DNA of 64,000 nt. Source: Oceanihabitans iliipiscarium. GTDB taxonomy: Bacteria; Bacteroidota; Bacteroidia; Flavobacteriales; Flavobacteriaceae. The notes below the pieces were generated by a model. It saw nothing but the letters and a program-made list of their open reading frames with translations. It was not told the origin of the DNA and made no database searches. Shown piece by piece: positions 9,073-17,845 of the stretch (position 1 is its first letter; every line of letters begins with the position of its first letter). The position numbers and the translations under genes were made by a program. The stretch lies in assembly GCF_042686125.1 (NCBI RefSeq), contig NZ_JBHUOV010000002.1:248001-312000 (forward strand). The letters run 5' to 3'.

Positions 9073-9098
9073 GGTGGTGTGTACTTACGTACACCACC
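9073..9098. repeat. inverted repeat GGTGGTGT / ACACCACC
   Basis: Perfect 8-base arms at 9073-9080 and 9091-9098 flank a 10-base spacer. The GC-containing arms contrast with the AT-rich surroundings. There is no T-tract, so a terminator is unlikely; an origin or protein-binding site is more plausible. Confidence 0.6.
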
Positions 9099-9345
9099 AT
9101 ACAATCACTTAATAAAAAGAAAAAGTAAACCTTCAACTAGTAGTAACATTTTAAAAAACAATCTTCAACCAGCTTTAGCTATATCATTTCAACGATGTAA
9201 TAAGTCATATCCTCAATTAGAAGTATTTTGCCCCCCGATTGCGCTCACCCCCCCAAGAGTAAAATATAAAACTTCATTGCCATCCTAAGTATACATATTA
9301 ATTAATTTTTTATATTAGAAGTATTTATAAATTATATATTAAGAA

Positions 9346-11118
9346 ATGGTAGGAGTTTATATTAGAATTTCTGGAAATAAAGAAGAAGACAAAGACACTT
9401 CTGAATTCACTCAAGAACAGAGTGGCATTGCATTTGCCAAGGATATGCAAATGAGATATGAAACCTATCGAGATATAGGTAAGTCTGGAACTACAGGTGA
9501 GGAAAAACGAGACGATTTCAAGCGATTATTAAAAGATATGCGTTCTGGCAAAATTAAGCATGTATTTGTCATCAATCAAGCTAGATTAGAAAGAAATCCT
9601 GATGTATGGCGAATATTCCAAGCTGCGGTGGTAACCTATGATATCAAGTATTATCCAGCTGGTTCATTCTATGATTTGAATAATAAGCAAAACAGGTTCA
9701 TGGCTGGAATAATGTCATTGGTCAATGAATGGCATGCAGAGAATACAAGTGACGCTGTAATAGAGGCATTCAAGAAGTTAGCCAATGATGGTAAAGCACA
9801 TGGAATACAAGCTTATGGTATTAAAAAAGATGAAAAGGGTTATATGATTCATCATCCAGAAGAAATAGAGGTTGTGAAGAAGATATTCAAATGGTCATTA
9901 GAAGGAATGGGTACATATACCATTGCCAACAAACTAAATGATATTGGTACACCAACCAGATATAAACAGTTGAATAAATCAAGAATATCTAAAGATTCTT
10001 ATACAGGTAAATTAATAACCACGAACAACAAAAAGTGGTGGGGTTCTACAGTAAGTGGCATCCTTAAGAATGAAACTTTTATGGGGATTTATGTGTGGGG
10101 TGATAAAAGAATATCATTGCCTCATCTGGCAATATTATCAGAAGAAGATTTTCTGGCTGTACAGGAAAACTTCAAGTTGAACAAAAAAGTAAATAGTGGT
10201 AAGAATACATCTTATAATTACTTGTTGAATGGTTTAGTGTTCTGTTTTAAATGTGGTTCTAGAATTAGAGGCGTCAAGAAAGTGAAGAGTAGGGATAATT
10301 CATATAAGTGTAGAGGAAAAAATAAACCTCTTCAAATATGCAAAGGAAGTAGAGGATTCAATATTCCAAGAATAGAAACTTTCATTATAAAGCATCTATT
10401 CTTATCTAAAAATTTACAAAAATATCTTAATGCTATTGAAGTTGATACGGATGAAATAGAGGTACTAGAATTAAAGGTTTCTCAATTAGATAAAAAGATT
10501 AAATCACAGCATAAAATGGTCACCAAAGCATTCAATAACATGCATGACCCAGATTTAGAAGATGATATAAGATTTAAAGATTTATACCTATCATCGAAAG
10601 CTAAATTATCAAAAATGAAAGGTGATTTGGTCGTACTTCAAGATAGTCTATCTGAACAACTTGATAACAATCGCTTAAATAGGGTCAATATGGTTGTCGA
10701 AGGTTATGACGTTAATCTAGGTTTTGAAGCTGTTAGAAGCTCTGTAAATGCGATTATAGAACGGATAGATGTATCTTATATATCAAACGATACAAATGGA
10801 AAATTTCACTTTATACTCAAATATAAAGGCTTTAATGAATACTCTATTTGGTCCGCCAATCAACAGTTGAATACATTTACTTTAAATGGTTATCATAGTG
10901 CATCTGAAAAGTATGTCGATGATGTGCCAGAAGTTGTTACACCAGACGCTTTTAAAGAATATTTAAAAAACAATCCTGACAATGAGATATTACAAGGTTT
11001 AATTAATGATGTAATTTCTAAACCAATTCCACCTGTATTTAGAGGAACCACTTCATTGCAATTTGGTAAGCTAGATATAATCGAATTAGATAAGAGTCAG
11101 CTAATAAATTTTAATTAA
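9346..11118 (+). CDS. large serine recombinase (site-specific integrase)
   Basis: Domains in order: resolvase-type catalytic domain (residues 1-150) with nucleophile Ser9 in VYIRIS and the RLER motif at 80-83; recombinase domain (about 160-280; HGIQAYGI, EEIEVVKKIFKWSLEGMGTY); zinc ribbon (about 300-335) with CFKCGSRIRG and later Cys pairs; then a coiled coil (about 365-450) and a C-terminal tail. At 590 residues it is a normal length for large serine integrases. It cuts and joins attP and attB through a Ser9-DNA link. It is placed at the extreme right end of the element, next to the disrupted target gene, as expected for the integrase of this element. Confidence 0.93.
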   Translation: MVGVYIRISGNKEEDKDTSEFTQEQSGIAFAKDMQMRYETYRDIGKSGTTGEEKRDDFKRLLKDMRSGKIKHVFVINQARLERNPDVWRIFQAAVVTYDIKYYPAGSFYDLNNKQNRFMAGIMSLVNEWHAENTSDAVIEAFKKLANDGKAHGIQAYGIKKDEKGYMIHHPEEIEVVKKIFKWSLEGMGTYTIANKLNDIGTPTRYKQLNKSRISKDSYTGKLITTNNKKWWGSTVSGILKNETFMGIYVWGDKRISLPHLAILSEEDFLAVQENFKLNKKVNSGKNTSYNYLLNGLVFCFKCGSRIRGVKKVKSRDNSYKCRGKNKPLQICKGSRGFNIPRIETFIIKHLFLSKNLQKYLNAIEVDTDEIEVLELKVSQLDKKIKSQHKMVTKAFNNMHDPDLEDDIRFKDLYLSSKAKLSKMKGDLVVLQDSLSEQLDNNRLNRVNMVVEGYDVNLGFEAVRSSVNAIIERIDVSYISNDTNGKFHFILKYKGFNEYSIWSANQQLNTFTLNGYHSASEKYVDDVPEVVTPDAFKEYLKNNPDNEILQGLINDVISKPIPPVFRGTTSLQFGKLDIIELDKSQLINFN

Positions 11119-11150
11119 TATAACCACCTTAATTATACATATCTATATGT
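11119..11150. other. right attachment junction (attR-type) of the integrative element
   Basis: The recombinase stop is at 11118 and coding sequence of the TIGR02757 target resumes at about 11147 (MYLRWMVR). The in-frame translation just before it does not look like that family, so the crossover lies within this short stretch. The 2-base core cannot be read without the other end of the element. Confidence 0.6.
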
Positions 11151-11416
11151 ATTTGCGATGGATGGTAAGAAACGATTGTGCTGGTGTTGATTTTGGTCTT
11201 TGGAAAACCCTCTCTCCTAGCCAACTGTCTTGTCCGCTAGACGTACATTCTGGTAATGTTGCTCGAAAGTTAGGCTTGCTACATCGCAAACAAAACGATG
11301 GAAAAGCCTTATTAGAATTAGATACTGCTTTGAGAAAACTAGATAAAAAGGATCCTGTGAAGTATGATTTTGCTTTGTTTGGTTTAGGTGTCTTTGAAGG
11401 CTTTTCCTTGCGTTAG
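11147..11416 (+). pseudogene. C-terminal remnant of TIGR02757/DUF2400 family gene
   Basis: The 89 residues match the conserved C-terminal third of the TIGR02757 family: MYLRWMVR, then GVDFGLW, SPSQLSCPLDVHSGNVARKL, and DPVKYDFALFGLGV at the end. Full-length members have roughly 250 residues; here everything before the MYLRWM motif is missing and is replaced by element DNA. The remnant has no frameshift, so the insertion looks recent or the piece is still under some constraint. The missing front should lie at the other end of the element, to the left of this window. The family function is not established. Confidence 0.85.
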
Positions 11417-11451
11417 CGATTGAAGCCTATGTTGAAGCTCTTTTTTGTGGC

Positions 11452-11533
11452 TTCCGCATCGAAGAGCGGAATGACAGGTCAAAAAAAGCGACTGCTGAAA
11501 GCGCGACGCAGACTTTAGCGTGCTCAAAGTCTG
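11452..11533. repeat. REP-like intergenic palindromes
   Basis: Two stem-loops lie in an unusually GC-rich patch: TTCCGC/GCGGAA at 11452-11471, followed by ATGAC, and CAGACTTT/AAAGTCTG at 11509-11533. Read on the minus strand, the first has the GTCATTCCGC...GCGGAA layout of dispersed intergenic palindromes common in many genomes. Copy number cannot be judged from one window. Confidence 0.45.
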
Positions 11534-11549
11534 GGTAACGCCCAAATAA

Positions 11550-11580
11550 AAAACGACTGATAAAAAAATATCAGTCGTCA
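11550..11580 (-). terminator. rho-independent terminator of the M61 peptidase gene
   Basis: A 10-base perfect stem ACGACTGATA (11553-11562) / TATCAGTCGT (11569-11578) with a 6-base loop. On the minus strand it is followed by a T-run, 25 bases after the M61 gene stop. Confidence 0.85.
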
Positions 11581-11605
11581 TTTATAATTGATGTGTAAAA
11601 AGCGA

Positions 11606-13501
11606 CTAGCCCTTTAACCATGCCTTACGTAAAGCTATCTGAGCCTCAGTAGCATCAGGAATTGGCTTTAAACCACTTCCAGTAGTATAAGATTGGGTTA
11701 GCGTTGTATTAACAACAACTTCTTGTCCATCACGTTCTAAAACCACATTAATTTCTTGACCAGGTTGCCATGCAAACATACCACCAATAACTTCTTGAGC
11801 AGAAGCCATGGTTAAGGCAACACCATCGACAGATTTTACAATATCGCCAGCTTTTACGCCATTATCATTCCAGAAGCTATTATTAGCAACAGCAGGAGAA
11901 AATGCGATAGTTTTAGTTGCGTTGTTTGGTGCAAAAATAAATGCGCCATCATTTTGAATATAGTTAGTTTTAACACGACCTTCAGAAAGCGCTAAACCAG
12001 CTTTTGCAAAAAAGGCGTTATAATCGATTGGAGTTGTACCTTCTACATGAGTCTTTAAGAATTCACCAACAGAAGGGTATGTCATTGCTGTAATTTCTTC
12101 AATAATTGTATCGTCGTTAAAAGGTTTATTCTTTCCGTATTTAGCTGATAATTCTTTCATTAAAGACAGCATGCTTCTGTTGCCATTACTTTCTTCGCGC
12201 ATTAAAATATCAATACACATCCCGATTAAAGCACCTTTCATATACACATTATAATATTGAGGAGCATAAGGCTGATCTAATACATTTTCACTCATTTCGG
12301 TAAAACTCATGGTGTCGTTCATGTTAGCCGCTGTTTTAATTTTGCTCATCATGGTGCTGTAAAAATCATCTTCAGAAACTAAACCTTCATACACTTGAAA
12401 GTGTTGAGCGAAATATTCGGTAACACCTTCATACATCCATAAGTGCTTAGAGAATGTTGGTTGGTTATAATCGAAATAATGAACATCTTCACTATGCACA
12501 CTTAAAGGAGTTACAATATGAAAAAACTCATGAGCAACCACATCGACCATACTTTTTGCTAAGCCTGCAGCTGGAGATGTTTCTGGCATCACAACAACTG
12601 TAGATGTGTGGTGCTCTAAGGCTCCAAATCCTTTAGGAGAATCTGGTTTCATTTCGCTTAAGTATAAGTAAATATCGTAACGTGGTGTACTATTCACATC
12701 GCCTAAATATTTTTTTTGTGCTTGCATCATGTTATACATTGTCTCCTTTAAAGTCGCTGCAGAGTGCACGTTGTTAGGAGAATACACACTTAAAACAATT
12801 TTAATGTCACCCACTTGAAATTCTTCAACATCAAGATTACCATAAAACATTGGGTTATCAGTAATATCAAAATAGCGAGGTGCAAAATAACTAGTTGTTG
12901 TAGATGTTCCATCAGCACTTGTTTTTGTGCCAACTTCCTGAATTGCAGATGTACGCTTAAAATCTGAAGGCGCAGTGACATCCAGTTTATATTGTGCATT
13001 CTTAAGTGAATCGAAATAACCAATAAAACCATGTAAATTTAAGACATAGTTTGTTGTTTCAATATTTGTTCCAGCAGGAGAAAAAGGGTTCTCTCCTCCT
13101 ATACCACCAGATGATTCTGTATCAAAGGTATCGTTAACGTAATAGGTAATTTTATCTAAATTTGTAGCATTTGTAATACTCCAAGAGTTATCATCTACTT
13201 TCGTGGTAGCCAACTCAACACCTTTATAATCATAGGCTTTAAAATCGTCTACATACTTTCCAAAATCACTTACAGAATAAGTCCCTTGAACCACTCTAGG
13301 GAGTCTATACGTTACGGTTTCTGTAGTAAAACGTCCAGGATTAATAGTCACTGGAACTTTATCATCAACGACTTTAGTTAAATCTAAGGTCGTTTCAATA
13401 GCAGTACTCGTTGCTAAGTCATTAGAAGTTGTTGTTTTAGTTGAAGATCCACAAGCAACTAACAACGTGCTTAAGCCAAAAATGGCAAATATTCTTTTCA
13501 T
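11606..13501 (-). CDS. M61-family metallopeptidase lipoprotein with PDZ domain
   Basis: The N-terminus is a lipoprotein signal (LSTLLVACGSS; lipidated Cys17), so the enzyme is probably anchored in a membrane facing the periplasm or surface. The gluzincin motif HEFFH is at residues 324-328 and the third zinc ligand Glu is in YEGVTEYFAQH (about 358). The N-terminal 220 residues form the M61 beta domain and residues about 510-610 a PDZ domain (NGVKAGDIVKSVDGVALT). M61 enzymes are glycyl aminopeptidase-like; the natural substrate is unknown. It is monocistronic, with a -7 motif (13533-13540) upstream and a strong terminator. Confidence 0.92.
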   Translation of the reverse strand: MKRIFAIFGLSTLLVACGSSTKTTTSNDLATSTAIETTLDLTKVVDDKVPVTINPGRFTTETVTYRLPRVVQGTYSVSDFGKYVDDFKAYDYKGVELATTKVDDNSWSITNATNLDKITYYVNDTFDTESSGGIGGENPFSPAGTNIETTNYVLNLHGFIGYFDSLKNAQYKLDVTAPSDFKRTSAIQEVGTKTSADGTSTTTSYFAPRYFDITDNPMFYGNLDVEEFQVGDIKIVLSVYSPNNVHSAATLKETMYNMMQAQKKYLGDVNSTPRYDIYLYLSEMKPDSPKGFGALEHHTSTVVVMPETSPAAGLAKSMVDVVAHEFFHIVTPLSVHSEDVHYFDYNQPTFSKHLWMYEGVTEYFAQHFQVYEGLVSEDDFYSTMMSKIKTAANMNDTMSFTEMSENVLDQPYAPQYYNVYMKGALIGMCIDILMREESNGNRSMLSLMKELSAKYGKNKPFNDDTIIEEITAMTYPSVGEFLKTHVEGTTPIDYNAFFAKAGLALSEGRVKTNYIQNDGAFIFAPNNATKTIAFSPAVANNSFWNDNGVKAGDIVKSVDGVALTMASAQEVIGGMFAWQPGQEINVVLERDGQEVVVNTTLTQSYTTGSGLKPIPDATEAQIALRKAWLKG

Positions 13502-13532
13502 GTATTAGGTTTTAGTTCGATAAATTGACGCA

Positions 13533-13540
13533 CAAAAATA
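13533..13540 (-). promoter_or_regulatory. putative -7 element for the M61 gene
   Basis: Minus-strand TATTTTTG matches TAnnTTTG and lies 32 bases before the ATG at 13501. Confidence 0.55.
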
Positions 13541-13578
13541 CAATGCGTTACAATTTAATTCCTTAAGTTTTTGTTAAA

Positions 13579-14610
13579 ATGAAGAATCGCTATATTCGTC
13601 ATATGCAAAAGCCACTTATAAGTATACTAACACCTTTTAAAAATACAGAAGCCTTTTTGAGTGAATGTATAACGTCGATCATGAATCAAAGTTATACCCA
13701 TTGGGAATTGATTATTGTTGATGATGGCTCTACAGATTATAGTTATGATCTAGTTTCAAAATATGCACAAAAAGACCCTAGAATAAAGCTTTTAAAAAAT
13801 ACTGGACAAGGTATTATAGATGCTTTACAATTAGCTTACAAGCATAGTCAAGGTGACTTTATTACTAGAATGGATAGTGATGACATCATGACTAAAGACA
13901 AACTAAACCGTCTTGTTTCTAGTTTGTTGCAATATGGAAAAAAGCATGTTGCTATTGGATGTGTACGCTATTTTAGTGACGAAGGCATAAGTAATGGTTA
14001 TGCGCGTTATGAAACTTGGTTAAATGATTTAACTAAAACAGGTAGTAACTTTTCTGAAATATATAAAGAGTGTGTGATTCCTTCACCATGCTGGATGATT
14101 CATCGAGAAGATTTTGAGGCTTGTGATGCTTTTAATCCGAATCGTTATCCTGAAGATTATGATTTAACGTTTCGCTTTTATAAACATAATTTCACCTGTA
14201 TTCCCTGTAACAAAGTCTTGCATAAATGGCGAGATTACAGCACAAGAACATCGCGCACTCACGAACATTATGCTCAAAATTACTTTCTAGATATTAAGCT
14301 TCATTACTTCCTAGAATTAGATCATAATCCATTACAACCGCTTACGATTTGGGGTGCAGGAACAAAAGGAAAATCAATTGCTAAATCTTTGATAGATAAA
14401 GGGATTTCATTTTATTGGATTTGCGATAATCAAAAGAAAATTGGCAAACATATTTATGAACAAGAGCTTTTAAATTTTGACTATTTAAAACAGATAGAAA
14501 ATCCGCAATGTATTGTTACTGTTGCTAATGAAGATGCTCAAAACGACATAAGACTTTATTTTAAGAACCATAAAATGCAGTCCATGACGGATTATTTTTT
14601 CTTTTGTTAA
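13579..14610 (+). CDS. family 2 glycosyltransferase with C-terminal Rossmann-like domain
   Basis: The GT-A fold of GT2 spans about residues 9-215: LISILTPFKNTEAFL, the nucleotide-binding VDDGSTD and the metal-binding DSDD. From about residue 250 a second small domain begins with LTIWGAGTKGKSIAKSL, a glycine-rich nucleotide-binding-like loop, and runs to the end. The enzyme likely adds a sugar to a surface polysaccharide or lipid; donor and acceptor are unknown. An in-frame ATG at 13603 (MQKPLISIL) is an alternative start and fits the domain edge better. It stands alone between the divergent M61 gene and the BatA operon. Confidence 0.87.
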   Translation: MKNRYIRHMQKPLISILTPFKNTEAFLSECITSIMNQSYTHWELIIVDDGSTDYSYDLVSKYAQKDPRIKLLKNTGQGIIDALQLAYKHSQGDFITRMDSDDIMTKDKLNRLVSSLLQYGKKHVAIGCVRYFSDEGISNGYARYETWLNDLTKTGSNFSEIYKECVIPSPCWMIHREDFEACDAFNPNRYPEDYDLTFRFYKHNFTCIPCNKVLHKWRDYSTRTSRTHEHYAQNYFLDIKLHYFLELDHNPLQPLTIWGAGTKGKSIAKSLIDKGISFYWICDNQKKIGKHIYEQELLNFDYLKQIENPQCIVTVANEDAQNDIRLYFKNHKMQSMTDYFFFC

Positions 14611-14648
14611 ACAAAAAACAAAATGCTTTAAAATTCACAATCATTTTC

Positions 14649-14656
14649 TATCTTTG
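14649..14656 (+). promoter_or_regulatory. putative -7 element for the BatA-type operon
   Basis: TATCTTTG matches TAnnTTTG, 17 bases before the ATG at 14673. Confidence 0.6.
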
Positions 14657-14672
14657 ACCAATCTAAAACAAT

Positions 14673-16595
14673 ATGCAGTTTAAACATCCAGAACTTCTTT
14701 ACGCTTTATTTGCACTGCTCATTCCTATAATTGTTCATTTATTTCAACTCCGTAAGTTTCAAAAAGAAAACTTTACTAATGTGGCCTTTTTAAAAGAAGT
14801 CACTTTACAAACGCGAAAAAGTTCAGTTATAAAAAAGTGGTTGACTTTATTAGCTAGGCTATTACTATTCGCTGCATTAATTCTAGCTTTTGCACAACCA
14901 TACACTTCAAAAACTAATCGTTTAAACACCACTTCAGAAACAGTTATCTACTTAGACAATTCCTTTAGCTTACAAGCCAAAGGCTCTCAAGGTGAGTTAC
15001 TTAAGCGTGCAATTCAAGATATCATTACTGAAGTCCCAGAAGATGAAACCGTATCTATACTCACGAACCAACAAACGTTTAAAAATACAAGCATTAAAGC
15101 CATTAAAAATGACTTATTACAACTAGATTATGCTTCAAATCAATTGAACTATAATGCCGTTCTTTTAAAAAGTAAAACGCTATTTAGCAAAGAAAATAAG
15201 TCAGTTAAAAACTTGGTGTTTATTTCGGATTTTCAGCAAAAAGAAACCCCTTTCAACCCTAGTTTAGATTCTGTTATTCGTTTACATACAGTCGCTTTAA
15301 AACCTGTAAACACGAATAATATTGCAATTGATAGTGTTTATATCTCAAAAACGACAGCCACTCATATTGATTTGACTGTTATGTTAAGTAATTCAGGAAG
15401 TCCAAAAGACAATATTCCTGTGTCGTTATTTAGTAATGGTCATCTCATGGCAAAAACTGCTGTAGCAATTGAAAATGAAGCTTCAACAAGTTTTACAATG
15501 CCTTTAGATGACACGATTAATGGCGAAATTAGTATTGATGACACACAGCTTCAGTTTGACAATAGCTTGTACTTTAATATTAATAATTCAGAAAAGATAA
15601 ACGTATTATCTATTAATGCTTCAGACGATACTTTTTTAAAGCGTATTTACAAAGCAGATGAGTTTAACTATAGCTCTACTACAGATAATCAACTTAATTA
15701 CAGCGAAATAGACCATCAAAACCTTATCATTCTAAACGAATTAAATACGATTCCAAATGCGTTAACTACTGCTTTAAACGCCTTTACTAGCAATGGTGGT
15801 TATGTGATTGTTATTCCTTCGGAGGATAATTCAATAGCGTCCTATAATACCTTATTGCAGTCATCTGGATTTGTTTATAATCGTTTAAATGCTTCAGAGA
15901 AAAAAATAACAACTATAAATTACTCGCATCCTTTATACGCCAATGTTTTTGATAAACGCGTTGATAATTTTCAGTATCCAAAAGTGAATAGCTATTATAC
16001 ATTTGCTTCAGAAAGCACTTCCAAAGTTTTACAATTTGAAGACGGAAAACCGTTTTTAGCGAATAACAAGAACCTCTTCGTGTTTACTTCAGCATTAAAC
16101 ACCAAAAATTCAAACTTTAAAAACTCGCCTTTAATTGTTCCCACTTTTTATAATATTGCAAAGCGTAGTTTACGAATTCCAAACTTATACTACTCAATTG
16201 GTCAAGAAAACCATTACGATGTGAGTGTTACATTACAACAAGACGAAATCTTATCCTTAAATAAAGAAAACATAAATATGATTCCGCAGCAACAATATTT
16301 TAATAATAAAGTTGCAATTACTACTGATGAAGTCCCAAATGAAGCTGGAATTTATACGATTAAAAACAAAACAGAAACTCTAGAAAACGTTAGTTATAAT
16401 TACCCTAGAGCGGAAAGTAAACTCGTTTATCAAGATTTAAGTCCATTAACTTCTATAAATAAGAACGATTCTATATCTCAACTTTTTGACACTATAAAAA
16501 GTGACTCAAAAATTAACGCGCTATGGAAATGGTTTGTTATTTTTGCATTAGTGTTTTTGGTTATTGAAATGCTCATCTTAAAATATTTTAAATGA
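14673..16595 (+). CDS. BatA-domain (aerotolerance N-terminal) membrane protein
   Basis: The opening FKHPELLYALFALLIPIIVH and two N-terminal membrane helices are the BatA N-terminal domain. A von Willebrand A-like region follows with YLDNSFSL (about residue 90), an approximate DxSxS metal site. The middle is a long beta-rich periplasmic part and one helix closes the protein (VIFALVFLVIEMLIL). Proteins of this type are widespread in Bacteroidota beside, but distinct from, the true Bat operon; the role is unclear. It is the first gene of a four-gene operon and overlaps the next gene by four bases. Confidence 0.85.
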   Translation: MQFKHPELLYALFALLIPIIVHLFQLRKFQKENFTNVAFLKEVTLQTRKSSVIKKWLTLLARLLLFAALILAFAQPYTSKTNRLNTTSETVIYLDNSFSLQAKGSQGELLKRAIQDIITEVPEDETVSILTNQQTFKNTSIKAIKNDLLQLDYASNQLNYNAVLLKSKTLFSKENKSVKNLVFISDFQQKETPFNPSLDSVIRLHTVALKPVNTNNIAIDSVYISKTTATHIDLTVMLSNSGSPKDNIPVSLFSNGHLMAKTAVAIENEASTSFTMPLDDTINGEISIDDTQLQFDNSLYFNINNSEKINVLSINASDDTFLKRIYKADEFNYSSTTDNQLNYSEIDHQNLIILNELNTIPNALTTALNAFTSNGGYVIVIPSEDNSIASYNTLLQSSGFVYNRLNASEKKITTINYSHPLYANVFDKRVDNFQYPKVNSYYTFASESTSKVLQFEDGKPFLANNKNLFVFTSALNTKNSNFKNSPLIVPTFYNIAKRSLRIPNLYYSIGQENHYDVSVTLQQDEILSLNKENINMIPQQQYFNNKVAITTDEVPNEAGIYTIKNKTETLENVSYNYPRAESKLVYQDLSPLTSINKNDSISQLFDTIKSDSKINALWKWFVIFALVFLVIEMLILKYFK

Positions 16596-17845
16596 ACGTA
16601 CTCTTAAAATCTGCAACCATTATAGACTCCAAAAGTGAGTTTCATAATACTGTTCAAGATATTTTGATTGAAAAAGGTGTGATTGTTAAAATTGCAAAAA
16701 ATATTAAAAACACAGACAATTACAAAGAAATAAAACGAGACAACCTACATGTTTCTCAAGGTTGGTTTGATAGTAGTGTTTGTTTTGGAGAGCCAGGGTT
16801 TGAAGAACGTGATACTATTAAAAACGGATTACAAACTGCTGCGGTTTCGGGATTTACAGCTGTGGCCATGAATGCAAATACACAACCAACTCTAGATACA
16901 AGTTCAGACATTAGCTTTGTAAATACAAAAGCTCAAAATCATGCGGTTCAATTATTACCTATTGGTGCATTAACTAAGGCAAGTAAAGGAGAGCACATCT
17001 CAGAAATGTTTGATATGACAAATGCTGGAGCACATGCCTTTTATGATTATAAAAAGCCAATTGCCAATGCTAATGTTTTAAAAATAGCGTTACAATATGC
17101 AAATAATTTTGATGGTTTAATTTGTTCCTATCCTCAAGATAACTCTATTAGCAGGCAAGGTGTTGTTAATGAGCACAAAACTAGTACCACATTAGGGTTA
17201 AAAGGAAATCCAAACTTGGCTGAAGCACTACAAGTCTCTCGCGATTTGTTTTTACTTGAATACACCAATGGTAAATTACATATTCCTACAATATCTACTG
17301 CAGAAGCGGTTGGGCTTATTCGTGAAGCCAAGAAAAAAAGCCTAAATGTAACTTGTAGCGTTGCAATTCATAATTTGTTTTTTACAGATGATGTATTAAC
17401 TCATTTCGATACTAATTTTAAAGTCCTTCCTCCTTTAAGAGTTAAAAAAGATGTTGATGCATTAATTGAAGGTGTAAAAGATGGTACTATAGATATGGTT
17501 ACAAGTGATCACAATCCGTTAAATATTGAGCTAAAAAACATTGAATTTGATTATGCAAGTTATGGCACTGTTGGTTTAGAAAGTGCGTTTAGCGCTTTAA
17601 ATACCCTCTTTTCCTTAAAGCAATCCATTAGTATTCTAACACGTGGAAAAGAGCGTTTTGGTATTGAAAACTCAAGTATTTCTGTTGGAAATAAAGCTAA
17701 TGCGACATTATTTAATCCTAATGAAAAATACACCTTTACCACATCGCATCTAAATTCTAAATCTAAGAATAGTATCTTTTTAAATTCTGAATTAAAAGGT
17801 CAAGTCTACGGTATTATTGCGAATAATAAATTGATTATTAAATGA
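16592..17845 (+). CDS. dihydroorotase-like protein lacking the HxH metal motif
   Basis: The overall 417-residue amidohydrolase/dihydroorotase layout is clear (GEPGFEERDTI near residue 65, DMVTSDHNP near residue 304, then a C-terminal beta part). The first metal motif, normally DxHxH, reads FDSSVCF, so both histidines are gone, and the HxED region after it is also altered. The usual zinc site cannot form as in PyrC. Flavobacteria often have this variant beside a canonical PyrC; it may be an inactive or structural paralogue like the pseudo-DHOase bound to aspartate transcarbamoylase. It lies in an operon with ATGA overlaps on both sides. Confidence 0.85.
   Translation: MNVLLKSATIIDSKSEFHNTVQDILIEKGVIVKIAKNIKNTDNYKEIKRDNLHVSQGWFDSSVCFGEPGFEERDTIKNGLQTAAVSGFTAVAMNANTQPTLDTSSDISFVNTKAQNHAVQLLPIGALTKASKGEHISEMFDMTNAGAHAFYDYKKPIANANVLKIALQYANNFDGLICSYPQDNSISRQGVVNEHKTSTTLGLKGNPNLAEALQVSRDLFLLEYTNGKLHIPTISTAEAVGLIREAKKKSLNVTCSVAIHNLFFTDDVLTHFDTNFKVLPPLRVKKDVDALIEGVKDGTIDMVTSDHNPLNIELKNIEFDYASYGTVGLESAFSALNTLFSLKQSISILTRGKERFGIENSSISVGNKANATLFNPNEKYTFTTSHLNSKSKNSIFLNSELKGQVYGIIANNKLIIK

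Larger units (their letters stand above)
8805..9345. other. 540-base non-coding control region of the mobile element
   Basis: No convincing gene is present. The stretch is very AT-rich and holds several palindromes: AATAGAT/ATCTATT at 8944-8960, AGATATCT at 8963-8970, GTACC/GGTAC at 9019-9039, AAGAG/CTCTT at 9047-9069 and GGTGGTGT/ACACCACC at 9073-9098. Two C-runs (six at 9231-9236, seven at 9248-9254) stand out against the AT background. Lying between a replication-type gene and a serine recombinase, it may contain a replication origin, a transfer origin and the promoters of both genes. Confidence 0.55.
1..11146. mobile_element. right part of an integrative element carrying metal-efflux cargo
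   Basis: The right boundary is set by a large serine recombinase gene (9346-11118) whose stop codon lies 28 bases before the surviving C-terminal part of a TIGR02757/DUF2400 gene (from about 11147). The element side contains a winged-helix replication-type protein, a palindrome-rich non-coding region and a heavy-metal efflux operon. From 11.6 kb onward the genes are ordinary flavobacterial chromosome genes. The left end, any transfer genes and the 5' half of the target gene lie beyond position 1. Whether the element is conjugative, mobilizable or only integrative cannot be told from this window. Confidence 0.75.

Noticed and set aside
9079..9288. 69-codon plus-strand frame in the control region
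   Set aside because: Composition is not protein-like, it spans two palindrome/C-tract blocks, and there is no start context or domain.
11147..11416. An intact small gene of 89 codons
   Set aside because: It matches only the C-terminal part of a much longer family and begins exactly at the element junction.
11384..11581. 65-codon minus-strand frame
   Set aside because: It runs through the M61 terminator and the REP-like palindromes, so it is not coding.
16592..17845. Functional pyrC
   Set aside because: The HxH metal ligands are missing, so I describe it as dihydroorotase-like only.
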